Shown here one piece after another: positions 15,453 to 23,499 of a DNA stretch of 24,582 nt; positions within the stretch are counted from its first letter, which is position 1; each line of letters opens with the position of its first letter. The notes under the pieces are model-generated. The model did no database searches, was not told where the DNA came from, and saw only the letters and a list, made by a program, of their open reading frames with translations. A program made the translations under genes and the position numbers. This DNA is from CAZSVI01 sp964610205 (GTDB taxonomy: Bacteria; Bacillota; Clostridia; DSM-8532), in contig CAZSVI010000051.1 in NCBI GenBank assembly GCA_964610205.1, forward strand, positions 1-24,582, in the 5' to 3' direction.

Positions 15453-16622
15453 CTAAACCTGCCAAGGGTTATAATCATAACCTACAAACTCACTCTTTAG
15501 ATACCTTTTTATAGCATCTGTGATATATATCAATTCGTTACCCTTAAGATTTATAGAGTTAATAAATATTTGATTATTATTGCCTATCATATCTTCTGAT
15601 TTATAGTAGCCGATGTCAATTGAAGGGTCACATTGATTATACATGAAACGCGCGCAATCGCTACCTGTCCTCCCTTCTGGCAAATCAATAATTAACATTG
15701 GCGCATCCTGCCCAAGCCTCCCATGGCTTATTCTTTTTATAATTAATTCTCTATAGTCTTTTAATCCATCTTCAATTTGGTCAAGGTAATTATTTTGTAG
15801 TAACTTCACTTCGCCTTCATCTGCTTCTAAAAATTGCTTTATTGCTGCGTATATACCGGCATATTCTTCCTTGCCTACCTTGTACGGGCGACCAATACTG
15901 ACATTCGGGTTTGAAAGGTTATAGCAATGGCGGGCAATTTCAGCGTTTCCCAGGAACAGTCCCGTACTCTGAGGCCCCTTCAAAAACTTGCCGCCACTAA
16001 AGATGATTCCATCTGCGCCTAAATCTCTTGTGTAACGCCATAGATTTGATTTAGGTGGAAGTTGCGCCGCTGCATCAATGACAATCCTTACATTTTTATC
16101 GTGGCATAATTGAATGATTTCCTTTAGCGGCGGCAATCCTTTTTCATAAAAATTGGCTAAAAAGTAATATACACCGGCCGTACGCTCCGTAATTGCATTA
16201 TTTAAGTCCTCAATCGACGAGGACGTTTTTATAAGTTTTGCCCCCGATAATTCAATAAGACGCCAATATGGGAGCATGGGTATTTGCGTTTGAGATTCAA
16301 ATACGATGATTTCATTTTGTTTGCATTTTGATGTATCCGGGAGCATCGTTACCAACTCAGGGTCTCCTTTTGTCATCAAGGATGATACCGTAAGCACAAT
16401 GCACGCCCCTGCACCGCTAGAAATAAAAGCAGTCTCGTTATAGGTTAACCTTGCAATTTCAGCACTTATCTTTTTACTCATTTCTACGATATTAGTAAAA
16501 GATGTGGCAGCCGTATTCATAGCTTCGATAACTTCTTTGCTCATTCTGGAGCCACCGATTCCGGTATATGTATCACTAGCGTTGATAATTGTCTTTATAC
16601 CTAATTCCTTGTAAATATTCAA
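15453..16622 (-). CDS. SelA-like PLP enzyme, D-glucosaminate ammonia-lyase type (copy 2)
   Basis: Paralogue (389 aa) of the enzyme at 1203-2381, with the same signature residues: SSGAGAC, VIDAAAQ (PLP Asp) and FSGGKFLKGPQSTG (PLP Lys). Expected reaction: elimination of ammonia from a D-configured 2-amino acid bearing a 3-hydroxyl, giving a 2-keto-3-deoxy acid by way of an enamine/imine. The start is TTG 16622 behind AAGGTGG, and the use of TTG is shared with copy 1. Positions 16069-16178 are identical to 1647-1756 at every base, far above the rest of the alignment. It lies 136 bp after a permease gene and has a different C-terminal tail (ending PWQV). Substrate may differ from that of copy 1. 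Confidence 0.85.
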   Translation of the reverse strand: MNIYKELGIKTIINASDTYTGIGGSRMSKEVIEAMNTAATSFTNIVEMSKKISAEIARLTYNETAFISSGAGACIVLTVSSLMTKGDPELVTMLPDTSKCKQNEIIVFESQTQIPMLPYWRLIELSGAKLIKTSSSIEDLNNAITERTAGVYYFLANFYEKGLPPLKEIIQLCHDKNVRIVIDAAAQLPPKSNLWRYTRDLGADGIIFSGGKFLKGPQSTGLFLGNAEIARHCYNLSNPNVSIGRPYKVGKEEYAGIYAAIKQFLEADEGEVKLLQNNYLDQIEDGLKDYRELIIKRISHGRLGQDAPMLIIDLPEGRTGSDCARFMYNQCDPSIDIGYYKSEDMIGNNNQIFINSINLKGNELIYITDAIKRYLKSEFVGYDYNPWQV

Positions 16623-16758
16623 TCACATTACCACCTTATATTTTTTTATATCATCCAGCCACTGATTTATATATCCAAAGATATTACCTAAAGAGATTAA
16701 TTATATCCCAAAAATATTAAAACAGTATCAAAAGTGTATTTCCTTTTTCATAATTATT

Positions 16759-17607
16759 TTATTGTTTTATAGCACCTGCTGCAAGATTGCTGATTAGGTA
16801 TTTCTGAAAGAAAAGGAAAATGATTATTATAGGTATACCTGCAACTGCGGAGGCAGCCATCATATCATTCCACAATGTCCGGTTTTCGCTTGTCAGCTGT
16901 GCTATTCCTACTGGAACGGTTTTCATCTTTTCCGAGGATACCAAAGTCAATGCAAACATGTATTCGTTCCAGCCTCGTAAAAATGTGTAAATACCGGTTG
17001 CCGCCATGCCAGGCACCGATATCGGAAGCACAACCCTTAAAAAGGTCTTTAGTGAGCTACAGCCATCAATATATGCCGCTTCATCAATAGATTTTGGAAT
17101 CGTGTCAAAATACCCCATCATCATCCATGTGCAAAACGGTATTGCAAATGATACATAAGGCAATATAACCCCCAAATGTGTATTTATAATACCGTAATTG
17201 GTGAGCATTACATAAAATGGGATCAGCATCATTATCGGTGGGAACATCTGAACAATCAACAAAAACGTCAAAAATGACCCCTTCCCTAAAAAATGAAATC
17301 TTGAAGCGCCATACCCACCCAAACATGATAAAATTATCGATAGAATAGTTGAAGCAAATACAATAATTAAGCTATTAGCAAAATAATTCACAAATGGGTA
17401 ATTGATCCATATTTTATGATAAGCACTCATATCAAATGGTTTGGGTAAAAAAGATGGTGGCATCTTAAAGATATCGGTCATGTTTTTAAAAGAAGTTGAA
17501 AGCATCCAGAAAATTGGAAAGAGCATTATAACCGAAGCTACAATCAGGATTATATAGGTTGCATTATGTCTGTTGTATTTACTGATTTTATTATTAGGAC
17601 GTTTCAT
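16759..17607 (-). CDS. Sugar ABC transporter permease, MalG type
   Basis: Inner-membrane permease (282 aa) of the MalG/ThuG family of CUT1 importers. N-terminal TM with LFPIFWMLSTSFKN is typical, as is the GGYGASRFHF motif near residues 97-106. The EAA loop is IDEAAYIDGCSSLKTFLRV (about 177-195), and the protein ends SNLAAGAIKQ as expected. GGAGGG precedes ATG 17607. It forms the transporter with the MalF-type permease 11 bp upstream and the lipoprotein at 18589-19926. Substrate is unknown, but a D-aminoacylase-like gene and a SelA-like lyase flank the transporter. No ATPase gene is present. Confidence 0.92.
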   Translation of the reverse strand: MKRPNNKISKYNRHNATYIILIVASVIMLFPIFWMLSTSFKNMTDIFKMPPSFLPKPFDMSAYHKIWINYPFVNYFANSLIIVFASTILSIILSCLGGYGASRFHFLGKGSFLTFLLIVQMFPPIMMLIPFYVMLTNYGIINTHLGVILPYVSFAIPFCTWMMMGYFDTIPKSIDEAAYIDGCSSLKTFLRVVLPISVPGMAATGIYTFLRGWNEYMFALTLVSSEKMKTVPVGIAQLTSENRTLWNDMMAASAVAGIPIIIIFLFFQKYLISNLAAGAIKQ

Positions 17608-17618
17608 CTGTTTCCCTC

Positions 17619-18491
17619 CTATTCACTGTTTACTGTAGTCATTTTTCTGTAAATAAAGCCTATAACGCAGCATATAATAAACACGATTACTGCCATAGCG
17701 GACGCTTCACCATAATCAAAGCTTTGAAAAGCCTTATCATAAATAAAACGGCTGATGAGCATTGTTGAGTTGTTTGGTCCACCGGCCGTTAAAATTGATA
17801 CCAGATCGTATTGTCTAAACCAAGAGACCGTATCTAAAATTAGTGAAACCGTAATGACAGGCATTATGGAGGGTATCGTTATATATCGTAAAGAATCCCA
17901 TCTATTGCAGCCATCAAGTTCACCGGCCTCGTATAAATCTGTCGGTACAGATTGCAACCCCGCTAACAGCATCAACATCATGAACGGAAAACCTTTCCAA
18001 ATTGAAATCAGGCACAATGCGTTAAATGCGTGCTCTACGCTACCAAGCCAGGTAGTCGGTTCACTAAGGATTTTCATATTAATTAACATAAAATTAAAGA
18101 TTCCATATGTCGGGTTCAATATCCATTTCCAAAGCACACCGAACACTATTTCAGGGAAAAGCCAGGGAATCATCAATATGCTTCTGAAAATTGCCCTATT
18201 TTTAATGTTTTTATTTAGTAAAAGTGCAAAAAGCATGCCTACAACAAAATGCCCGGCAACTACAATAATGGTATACTTTAATGTTATGATTATGCTTGAC
18301 ATAAAATAATCATTGTTGAAAACATTTTTATAGTTCAGAAAGCCTTTAAAATCCCATCGATTGATCAAATTCGTATTAAAAAAGCTAAGACCCATACCAT
18401 AGATCATTGGATATATAATAAGAGCCAGGACAAACATAACGCTGGGAACAAGGAATATAAACTTCCCGAATCTTGATTTAAACGATGACAT
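17619..18491 (-). CDS. Sugar ABC transporter permease, MalF type
   Basis: Inner-membrane permease (290 aa) of the MalF/UgpA family, partner of the MalG-type protein. The N-terminal IFLVPSVMFVLALIIYPMIY helix and the GLSFFNTNL segment are standard. The EAA loop reads LYEAGELDGCNRWDSLRYI (about 186-204), followed by the usual TIPSIMPVI. About six membrane segments are present. GGGGGGTAATAC precedes ATG 18491. Gene order binding protein, MalF, MalG is canonical, and a stem-loop separates this gene from the binding-protein gene. Confidence 0.92.
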   Translation of the reverse strand: MSSFKSRFGKFIFLVPSVMFVLALIIYPMIYGMGLSFFNTNLINRWDFKGFLNYKNVFNNDYFMSSIIITLKYTIIVVAGHFVVGMLFALLLNKNIKNRAIFRSILMIPWLFPEIVFGVLWKWILNPTYGIFNFMLINMKILSEPTTWLGSVEHAFNALCLISIWKGFPFMMLMLLAGLQSVPTDLYEAGELDGCNRWDSLRYITIPSIMPVITVSLILDTVSWFRQYDLVSILTAGGPNNSTMLISRFIYDKAFQSFDYGEASAMAVIVFIICCVIGFIYRKMTTVNSE

Positions 18492-18529
18492 GTATTACCC
18501 CCCCATTCTTTCCGTTTTGTCTGACCATG

Positions 18530-18575
18530 GAAGACATATGGGAACGTAAGCTTGCACACGCACCCATATGTCTTC
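18530..18575 (-). terminator. Intergenic stem-loop between second binding protein and permease
   Basis: GAAGACATATGGG (18530-18542) and CCCATATGTCTTC (18563-18575) are perfect 13-bp inverted repeats around a 20-nt loop. The stem lies between the lipoprotein stop and the MalF start, with no T-run after it on the minus strand. As in the first transporter, it probably stabilises the binding-protein mRNA or cuts readthrough to the permeases. Confidence 0.65.
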
Positions 18576-18588
18576 TCACTTTTATTAC

Positions 18589-19926
18589 TTACTTATTCTT
18601 TTCGATTAATGCTTCGATCTGCTTTTTCGCCTCAGCTGCAACCTTCGCTGCATCGGATTCTGCTCCCGATGCACAAGCGTTCAGAGCCTTTGCCAGAGCT
18701 ATGTGTATATCTCCACTGTATGTAACGTTAAACAATGGGTAAGCTGATTCCAAAGATCCTGTAAAGCCAAAAACATCCGTATTATCCTTAACCGAATCAA
18801 TTAGTGTTCTATGGCAGGGCATACGATAAGATTTTGCATTGTACCTTTTAAAGTTATCAAAATTAGTAAAGAAACTCAGATAATCGACTAGCGCCTCTTT
18901 ATATTTGCTTTTAGGTGAAATAGATAAACCTGTTATGTTCGCCATAGATACGCTTTGTTCCCCTGGCTTCAATGTAGGCATAGGAGCACCGGCTAATTTC
19001 CCTTTAAGATCCGGATTCAATGCAAGCACCGAACCGATAGTATGAGGACCAGAAAAAGTCATCGCCGCTTGTTCGGCGGCAAGTAGATTGATGGCAGTGC
19101 CGTGTGCTATTTCACCGGCACCAGGAGGGATGATTTTATCAACGTTAGCCCAGGTATAAAAGTATTCTAACAACTTGACACTCCCCTCATCACCGATCGC
19201 CGTCATGGGTTTACCATTAATATTAAGTAGCTCATATGAACCGCAATTACGGAGCATCGCAACAAACCGGCTTGAGGCAGAATTGTTGTTAGATGCAATC
19301 AGGGCAAGTCCATATCTATCTATCACATTGTCACCATCAATATCCCTGGTCAGAGCCTTACCGGCTTCCGTGATATCATCGAACGTTTTCGGAACATCCA
19401 GACCTAACTCTTCAAACCAGTCCGCGCGGTATATTAAACCGGTAGGGATGCTGGACCATGGAACTGCATACAATTCCCCATCTATCATGCACTCTTGGGT
19501 AACAGCAGGCAAAATACCATCCACATAATCCTTCCCGAACCACTGCGTTAGTGGTTCCATTGCTCCCATATCATGAAGCGCAACAAAATATTGAACATAA
19601 TTACTAAACATATCGGGAGAATCGTTCGCCGTCACCATCGCTGTGATTTTGGGCATAAAATCAGTTGCTGAGACAAAAATGAGTTCTAATTCAAAGTTTG
19701 GATTTGCGGCAATATAATCAGCAAGTATTTCCTTTTCAACATCGCCGTCAGGCTTTTCGTTGATGGTGCATGATAAATACCTGGCCGATATTTTTTCCGT
19801 AACTGGAATCGATGTTGATGGCTGAGTTGCCAATGGTTTCGATTCTGAACTCTTTTCCACTGTTGAGCAAGCAGGAACTACCAAGACGATCGCTAAAATT
19901 AGAATTTTTACTAGCAGTTTTTTCAT
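18589..19926 (-). CDS. Sugar ABC transporter binding lipoprotein (MalE/UgpB type)
   Basis: Family 1 extracellular solute-binding lipoprotein (445 aa). The signal peptide (about 1-19) ends in a lipobox-like VPAC with Cys20, followed by a Ser/Thr/Glu/Pro-rich linker. The mature part shows family features: EILADYIAANPNFELELIFV near the start, FMPKITAMVTANDSPDMFSN and the YRADWFEELGLDVPKTFDD hinge segment. It delivers substrate to the MalF/MalG pair downstream. A 147-bp gap separates it from the D-aminoacylase gene; I see no convincing promoter there. The ligand is unknown; an N-acylated amino-sugar acid or its oligosaccharide is a reasonable guess from the neighbours. Confidence 0.9.
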   Translation of the reverse strand: MKKLLVKILILAIVLVVPACSTVEKSSESKPLATQPSTSIPVTEKISARYLSCTINEKPDGDVEKEILADYIAANPNFELELIFVSATDFMPKITAMVTANDSPDMFSNYVQYFVALHDMGAMEPLTQWFGKDYVDGILPAVTQECMIDGELYAVPWSSIPTGLIYRADWFEELGLDVPKTFDDITEAGKALTRDIDGDNVIDRYGLALIASNNNSASSRFVAMLRNCGSYELLNINGKPMTAIGDEGSVKLLEYFYTWANVDKIIPPGAGEIAHGTAINLLAAEQAAMTFSGPHTIGSVLALNPDLKGKLAGAPMPTLKPGEQSVSMANITGLSISPKSKYKEALVDYLSFFTNFDNFKRYNAKSYRMPCHRTLIDSVKDNTDVFGFTGSLESAYPLFNVTYSGDIHIALAKALNACASGAESDAAKVAAEAKKQIEALIEKNK

Positions 19927-20073
19927 TCTTTTTACCCCCTGAATCTAAAAATTTTTATCTTCAAATAGCCCTGCTTTTCCTAGGATTTCAAGGCTACTTA
20001 AATTCATTCTTCGTTTCTATGTTTCTAACTAGTACTGATTATTGTTCTACCCGTAAACTGTTCATATATGTTT

Positions 20074-21669
20074 TTATGATCTCTGACCCCAAGGTTTTAC
20101 TATGGAACCCGGTGTCAGTCCCGTTACGCGTTCATTTTCAACCACTATTTCACCATTTACAAACACGTATTGAAATCCCGAAGAACTACGGCGAGGATGC
20201 TCAAAAGTTGCGTTATCCTTTACTTTTTCATAATTAAACAATACTAAATCGGCCTTCATTCCTTTGCGTATAAGACCTCGATCGGTCAGCCCAAAACGAG
20301 ACGATGAGAATTGAGTAATCTTATGAATAAACTTCTCAATAGGATAACGGTTTTCTCGTACCATTTTTATAAGTCTTGGGAAAGTTCCGAATGTTCTTGG
20401 ATGGCAACACCTACCAGCAGGTATTGAATCACTTCCAATAGTGTAGAAATCAAAGTCAATAAGGTGCATCATATCGTCAAATAACATCTTCCCAATTTCA
20501 GGATCTGTTTCCTCAATGCCCTTAAAACCGACCTCAAGATCATTTTCAATTAATACTTCTATTAGCATTTCCGGAACATTTTGTTTCCTAATCCTTGCAA
20601 CGGTTCTGAAATCTTTACCTAAATATTCGGTTCTATTTTTTAGGTGTGTAAAGGTACCGGCATCATCAGGTGTAATCACTTGATAGCGCTTTAGCATCCC
20701 ATCAATTATTTTTCCACGTAACGCCGGTTCCTTTAGACGCCGTATTGTATCAAAATAACCTCCTTCCTGAACCCAACCAGGAAGGTATGTAAGAACATGG
20801 CCAGCCCCTGTAAAATATGGGTAAAACTCAAATGATATATCATACCCCTGTTCAATGAGTTGCATGAATGGCCTTAACATCTCCTCTGTTTTTCCCGCAT
20901 TAGTCGAGCCTGTACGATAATGCAACATATGAGTACGCACACCAGTGTTTTTTACAATATCAATGATTTCCTGGCTGGGATCCCAAAGTATTTGATCGTA
21001 AAAATTCCTCATGTGTACCATAAACAGTCCGTTATACTCCTTCACCGCTCTGCAGAGAGCCTCAACTTCACATGGCATGGAGTATGCCTGCGGATAATAC
21101 GTAAGCCCAACCGAAAGTCCGACTGCACCCTGCTCCATAGCAGTCTTGACATCATCGACCATTTGATCGATCTGCTTTGAACTTGGATGCACATCCTCAA
21201 AACCTAAAGTGTTTACACGGATTGCATTATATGTTACCGCACTTCCCACGTTGGGTGCACAACCCTCATATTGCTGTAGAAACTCTCCAAACGATTTCCA
21301 TTCGCATTTGTACGGGAGACATTGTCCGAAAATTCCTGTATTAAACTTCAGCGTGTTTTCTCTTTCACTATCCTTTAAAGGTGCAAGCCCCAATCCGCAT
21401 AACCCCATGATCATAGTGGTAATTCCCTGAGTAACAGCTCCGGGTTGTTGGCGGTTATTCAAAAGCGATAGTTCAGCATGGGTATGAGCATCAATAAATC
21501 CCGGAGATAAAATTAGTCCATCGGCATCAATCTTTTCATTGACATCAATGTTTTCGTGAATTTTGCCTGTCTCGATGATAGTCTCCCCATCTATTAAAAT
21601 ATCACTATGTAAAGGCTTTCCACCAGTGCCATCAATAACTGTAGCATTTTTTATAAGAGTCCTATACAT
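20074..21669 (-). CDS. N-acyl-D-amino-acid deacylase (D-aminoacylase) family amidohydrolase
   Basis: Amidohydrolase-superfamily enzyme (531 aa) of the D-aminoacylase/N-acyl-D-glutamate deacylase group, which frees D-amino acids from N-acyl forms. Seen in order: FIDAHTHAE (His62, His64), GLCGLG with Cys91 (family metal cysteine, usually NCG), His219 in MVHMRN, His247/His250 in THMLHY, Asp414 in GSDS, and the family hallmark HPRTFGTFPR (423-432). Length is normal. GAGGAGT precedes ATG 21669. Upstream are RraA-like and RidA genes, downstream an importer. D-glucosaminate is itself a D-configured 2-amino acid, so N-acetyl-D-glucosaminate-like substrates are possible as well as ordinary N-acyl-D-amino acids (inference). 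Confidence 0.88.
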   Translation of the reverse strand: MYRTLIKNATVIDGTGGKPLHSDILIDGETIIETGKIHENIDVNEKIDADGLILSPGFIDAHTHAELSLLNNRQQPGAVTQGITTMIMGLCGLGLAPLKDSERENTLKFNTGIFGQCLPYKCEWKSFGEFLQQYEGCAPNVGSAVTYNAIRVNTLGFEDVHPSSKQIDQMVDDVKTAMEQGAVGLSVGLTYYPQAYSMPCEVEALCRAVKEYNGLFMVHMRNFYDQILWDPSQEIIDIVKNTGVRTHMLHYRTGSTNAGKTEEMLRPFMQLIEQGYDISFEFYPYFTGAGHVLTYLPGWVQEGGYFDTIRRLKEPALRGKIIDGMLKRYQVITPDDAGTFTHLKNRTEYLGKDFRTVARIRKQNVPEMLIEVLIENDLEVGFKGIEETDPEIGKMLFDDMMHLIDFDFYTIGSDSIPAGRCCHPRTFGTFPRLIKMVRENRYPIEKFIHKITQFSSSRFGLTDRGLIRKGMKADLVLFNYEKVKDNATFEHPRRSSSGFQYVFVNGEIVVENERVTGLTPGSIVKPWGQRS

Positions 21670-21693
21670 ATTTACTCCTCTCTTGGGCTTTCT

Positions 21694-22356
21694 TCACAAA
21701 ATTCCATATTTTTTAAATGCTTCTGTGCTACTCATCCCGTTTTCTATTTCCCATCGAACCGTTTTTTCGCCATCAGCCTTTTCAATAGCTTTTTGCAAAA
21801 CCTTACCTTCAATTCCATGTGGGATTATCACTACGCCGTCTCTATCGCCGAAAACTATATCGCCCGGATTAACCTCTACATTTTCTATATGAACTGTGCA
21901 TCGGAATTCGATGACTGCACCACGTACAGACATATCCTGCGCATACCCTCCATAAGAAAAAACCGGCCAATTTTGTTCTAATATCTGAGGAGTATCACGG
22001 TGGTATCCATTAATAACAGCTCCCAATGCACCTCTTTTTTTTGCGGTCGCTGTAAGGAGTTCACCCCAAGCTGCATAATTTTTGCCTTCTGTTGCAGCAA
22101 TATAGATTTCACCTGGTAGCAGCTGGTCAAGTGCACGCGTTAGCACGCCAAAACCATCTTCATAATCTGGGTCGATATCCCTCAACAAAACAGGCATTGC
22201 TCGTCCAACAAGAATCATATCATTTCTTATAGGAAGAATTTGTGCCGGAAGAAATTGATAATAAAGCCCCATTTTATCCATTATGTCACCCACAACAGAA
22301 GTATATAATTTCGATTTAATAAGGTCAAATAATTTAAAATCGTTTATAGGGTTCAC
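21694..22356 (-). CDS. RraA-like aldolase / dimethylmenaquinone methyltransferase-like protein
   Basis: RraA-family protein (about 220 aa). The family includes class II pyruvate aldolases acting on 4-hydroxy-2-keto acids (HMG/CHA aldolase) and the RNase E inhibitor RraA. The aldolase-type metal-site region is visible: WGELLTATAKKRGALGAVINGYHRD, shown here in parts as WGELLTATA and GAVINGYHRD with the Arg-Asp pair, then GDIVFGDRDGVVIIP. A metabolic neighbourhood favours the aldolase role over RNase E control. The substrate could be a 2-keto-3-deoxy acid made by the lyase (inference). I place the start at GTG 22356, eight bases after GGAG. The longer frame from GTG 22365 overlaps that site. Confidence 0.85.
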   Translation of the reverse strand: MNPINDFKLFDLIKSKLYTSVVGDIMDKMGLYYQFLPAQILPIRNDMILVGRAMPVLLRDIDPDYEDGFGVLTRALDQLLPGEIYIAATEGKNYAAWGELLTATAKKRGALGAVINGYHRDTPQILEQNWPVFSYGGYAQDMSVRGAVIEFRCTVHIENVEVNPGDIVFGDRDGVVIIPHGIEGKVLQKAIEKADGEKTVRWEIENGMSSTEAFKKYGIL

Positions 22357-22378
22357 GCATAACACTCCATTTTCATAT

Positions 22379-22768
22379 TTATTTTTTTATCGCCCACATC
22401 TCAATTTCAACAATAATACCCGGCAAAAGCTGAGCTCCAACCGCAGTGCGGACTGGATAGGGTTGATTAAAGAATTGAGAATATATTTTATTGAACCGAT
22501 CCCATAATGAAATATCCGACAAAAAAACATTTACTTTAAATACTTCATTAAGTGTACAACCCGCTTGTTTTAGCTGATCACGGCAGTTTTCAATGGTAAG
22601 TTTCGCTTGCTCATCTATTGTATCTCCAATAATATCTCCATTCATATCAATCGCTGCTTGACCCGAAATAACCACTATCTGACCAGGGCAAACTTGTAAT
22701 ATGGGGGAATATGGGCCTGCCGTCTTATGCAGAAATACATTTTCAGGTACTAATATTTTTGATGACAT
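22379..22768 (-). CDS. ridA: RidA-family enamine/imine deaminase
   Basis: Small trimeric RidA/YjgF protein (129 aa, normal length). It hydrolyses reactive 2-aminoacrylate-like enamines and imines released by PLP enzymes to keto acids plus ammonia. The conserved Arg in PYPVRTAVGAQLLPG, which binds the substrate carboxylate, and the Glu in VEIEMWA are both present. AAGGAG lies eight bases before ATG 22768. Its co-operon SelA-like lyase should release just this kind of intermediate, so a dedicated helper role is likely (inference). RidA genes also commonly accompany D-aminoacylase genes. Confidence 0.9.
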   Translation of the reverse strand: MSSKILVPENVFLHKTAGPYSPILQVCPGQIVVISGQAAIDMNGDIIGDTIDEQAKLTIENCRDQLKQAGCTLNEVFKVNVFLSDISLWDRFNKIYSQFFNQPYPVRTAVGAQLLPGIIVEIEMWAIKK

Positions 22769-22830
22769 AAATATTTCTCCTTATGATTTTTTATACAAAT
22801 AACTAAGTAACTGCAATTATATTTTCAGAT

Positions 22831-23454
22831 TTACCTTACCATACGTTGATATTCGTCTTTTAATTTCTGTCCCAAAGCACCGGCGGGGTGTCTAAGAGCA
22901 TAATCCTCTCGTTTGAAACCTCGTATTTTACACGCAACTACTGCTAAGGCATCACCCACAGCAAGGGCGGCAGTCGAACTTGCAGTTGGTGCAAGGTTTA
23001 GATGATCGATCTCCTCTCCCGAATTCGCCTCGATGGCAATATCAGTATTCAGAGCAAGAGGTGAGCATTTATCTTGGGTAATCGAGATGGTCTTTACGCC
23101 AATCCTCTTGATTGACGGTAGCATACTTAAGATTTCCTGCGATTTCCCGCTATTGGAAATCATGATAAGAAGGTCGTCTGCCGAGATCATACCCAGATCG
23201 CCATGAAGGGATTCACAGCTGTGTATAAAAAACGAAGGTATGCCGAGACTTGCAAAGGATGCGGCAATTTTTTTCCCGATATGTCCGGTCTTGCCAAGCC
23301 CAGTTATAATCACCTTTCCTTTGCATTCAAGAATATAATGAATGGCGCTGGCATATGTTTCGTCCACCTGACCGGCAACTGCATTTAAGGCCTCTGCCTC
23401 CTGCATAATCTTGCCTTTGCAGGCTGAAATAACATCGTAATCCGTAAAATTCAT
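22831..23454 (-). CDS. SIS-domain sugar phosphate isomerase (KpsF/GutQ/KdsD-like, no CBS)
   Basis: SIS-domain isomerase (about 207 aa) close to arabinose-5-phosphate isomerases. Motifs: GLGKTGHIGKKIAASFASLG, the HGDLGMI segment with the active-site His, the phosphate-binding SNSGKSQEIL, the LAPTASSTAALAVGDALAV helix and the terminal HPAGALGQKL. Full-length KdsD/GutQ proteins carry two CBS domains after this point. Here the protein ends about ten residues later, so it is a SIS-only form. It probably interconverts an aldose and ketose phosphate linked to this pathway; D-arabinose-5-phosphate is one option. I place the start at ATG 23454, nine bases after GGAGG. ATGs at 23460 and 23484 are less well placed. 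Confidence 0.87.
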   Translation of the reverse strand: MNFTDYDVISACKGKIMQEAEALNAVAGQVDETYASAIHYILECKGKVIITGLGKTGHIGKKIAASFASLGIPSFFIHSCESLHGDLGMISADDLLIMISNSGKSQEILSMLPSIKRIGVKTISITQDKCSPLALNTDIAIEANSGEEIDHLNLAPTASSTAALAVGDALAVVACKIRGFKREDYALRHPAGALGQKLKDEYQRMVR

Positions 23455-23499
23455 AGCCATATTCCTCCCATTTTTAGATATCATCTTTAAATTATCTGG

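Noticed and set aside
17755..18309. 184-codon open frame (+) opposite the MalF-type permease gene
   Set aside because: Long, but antisense to a clear permease with an EAA loop; no domain or ribosome site of its own.
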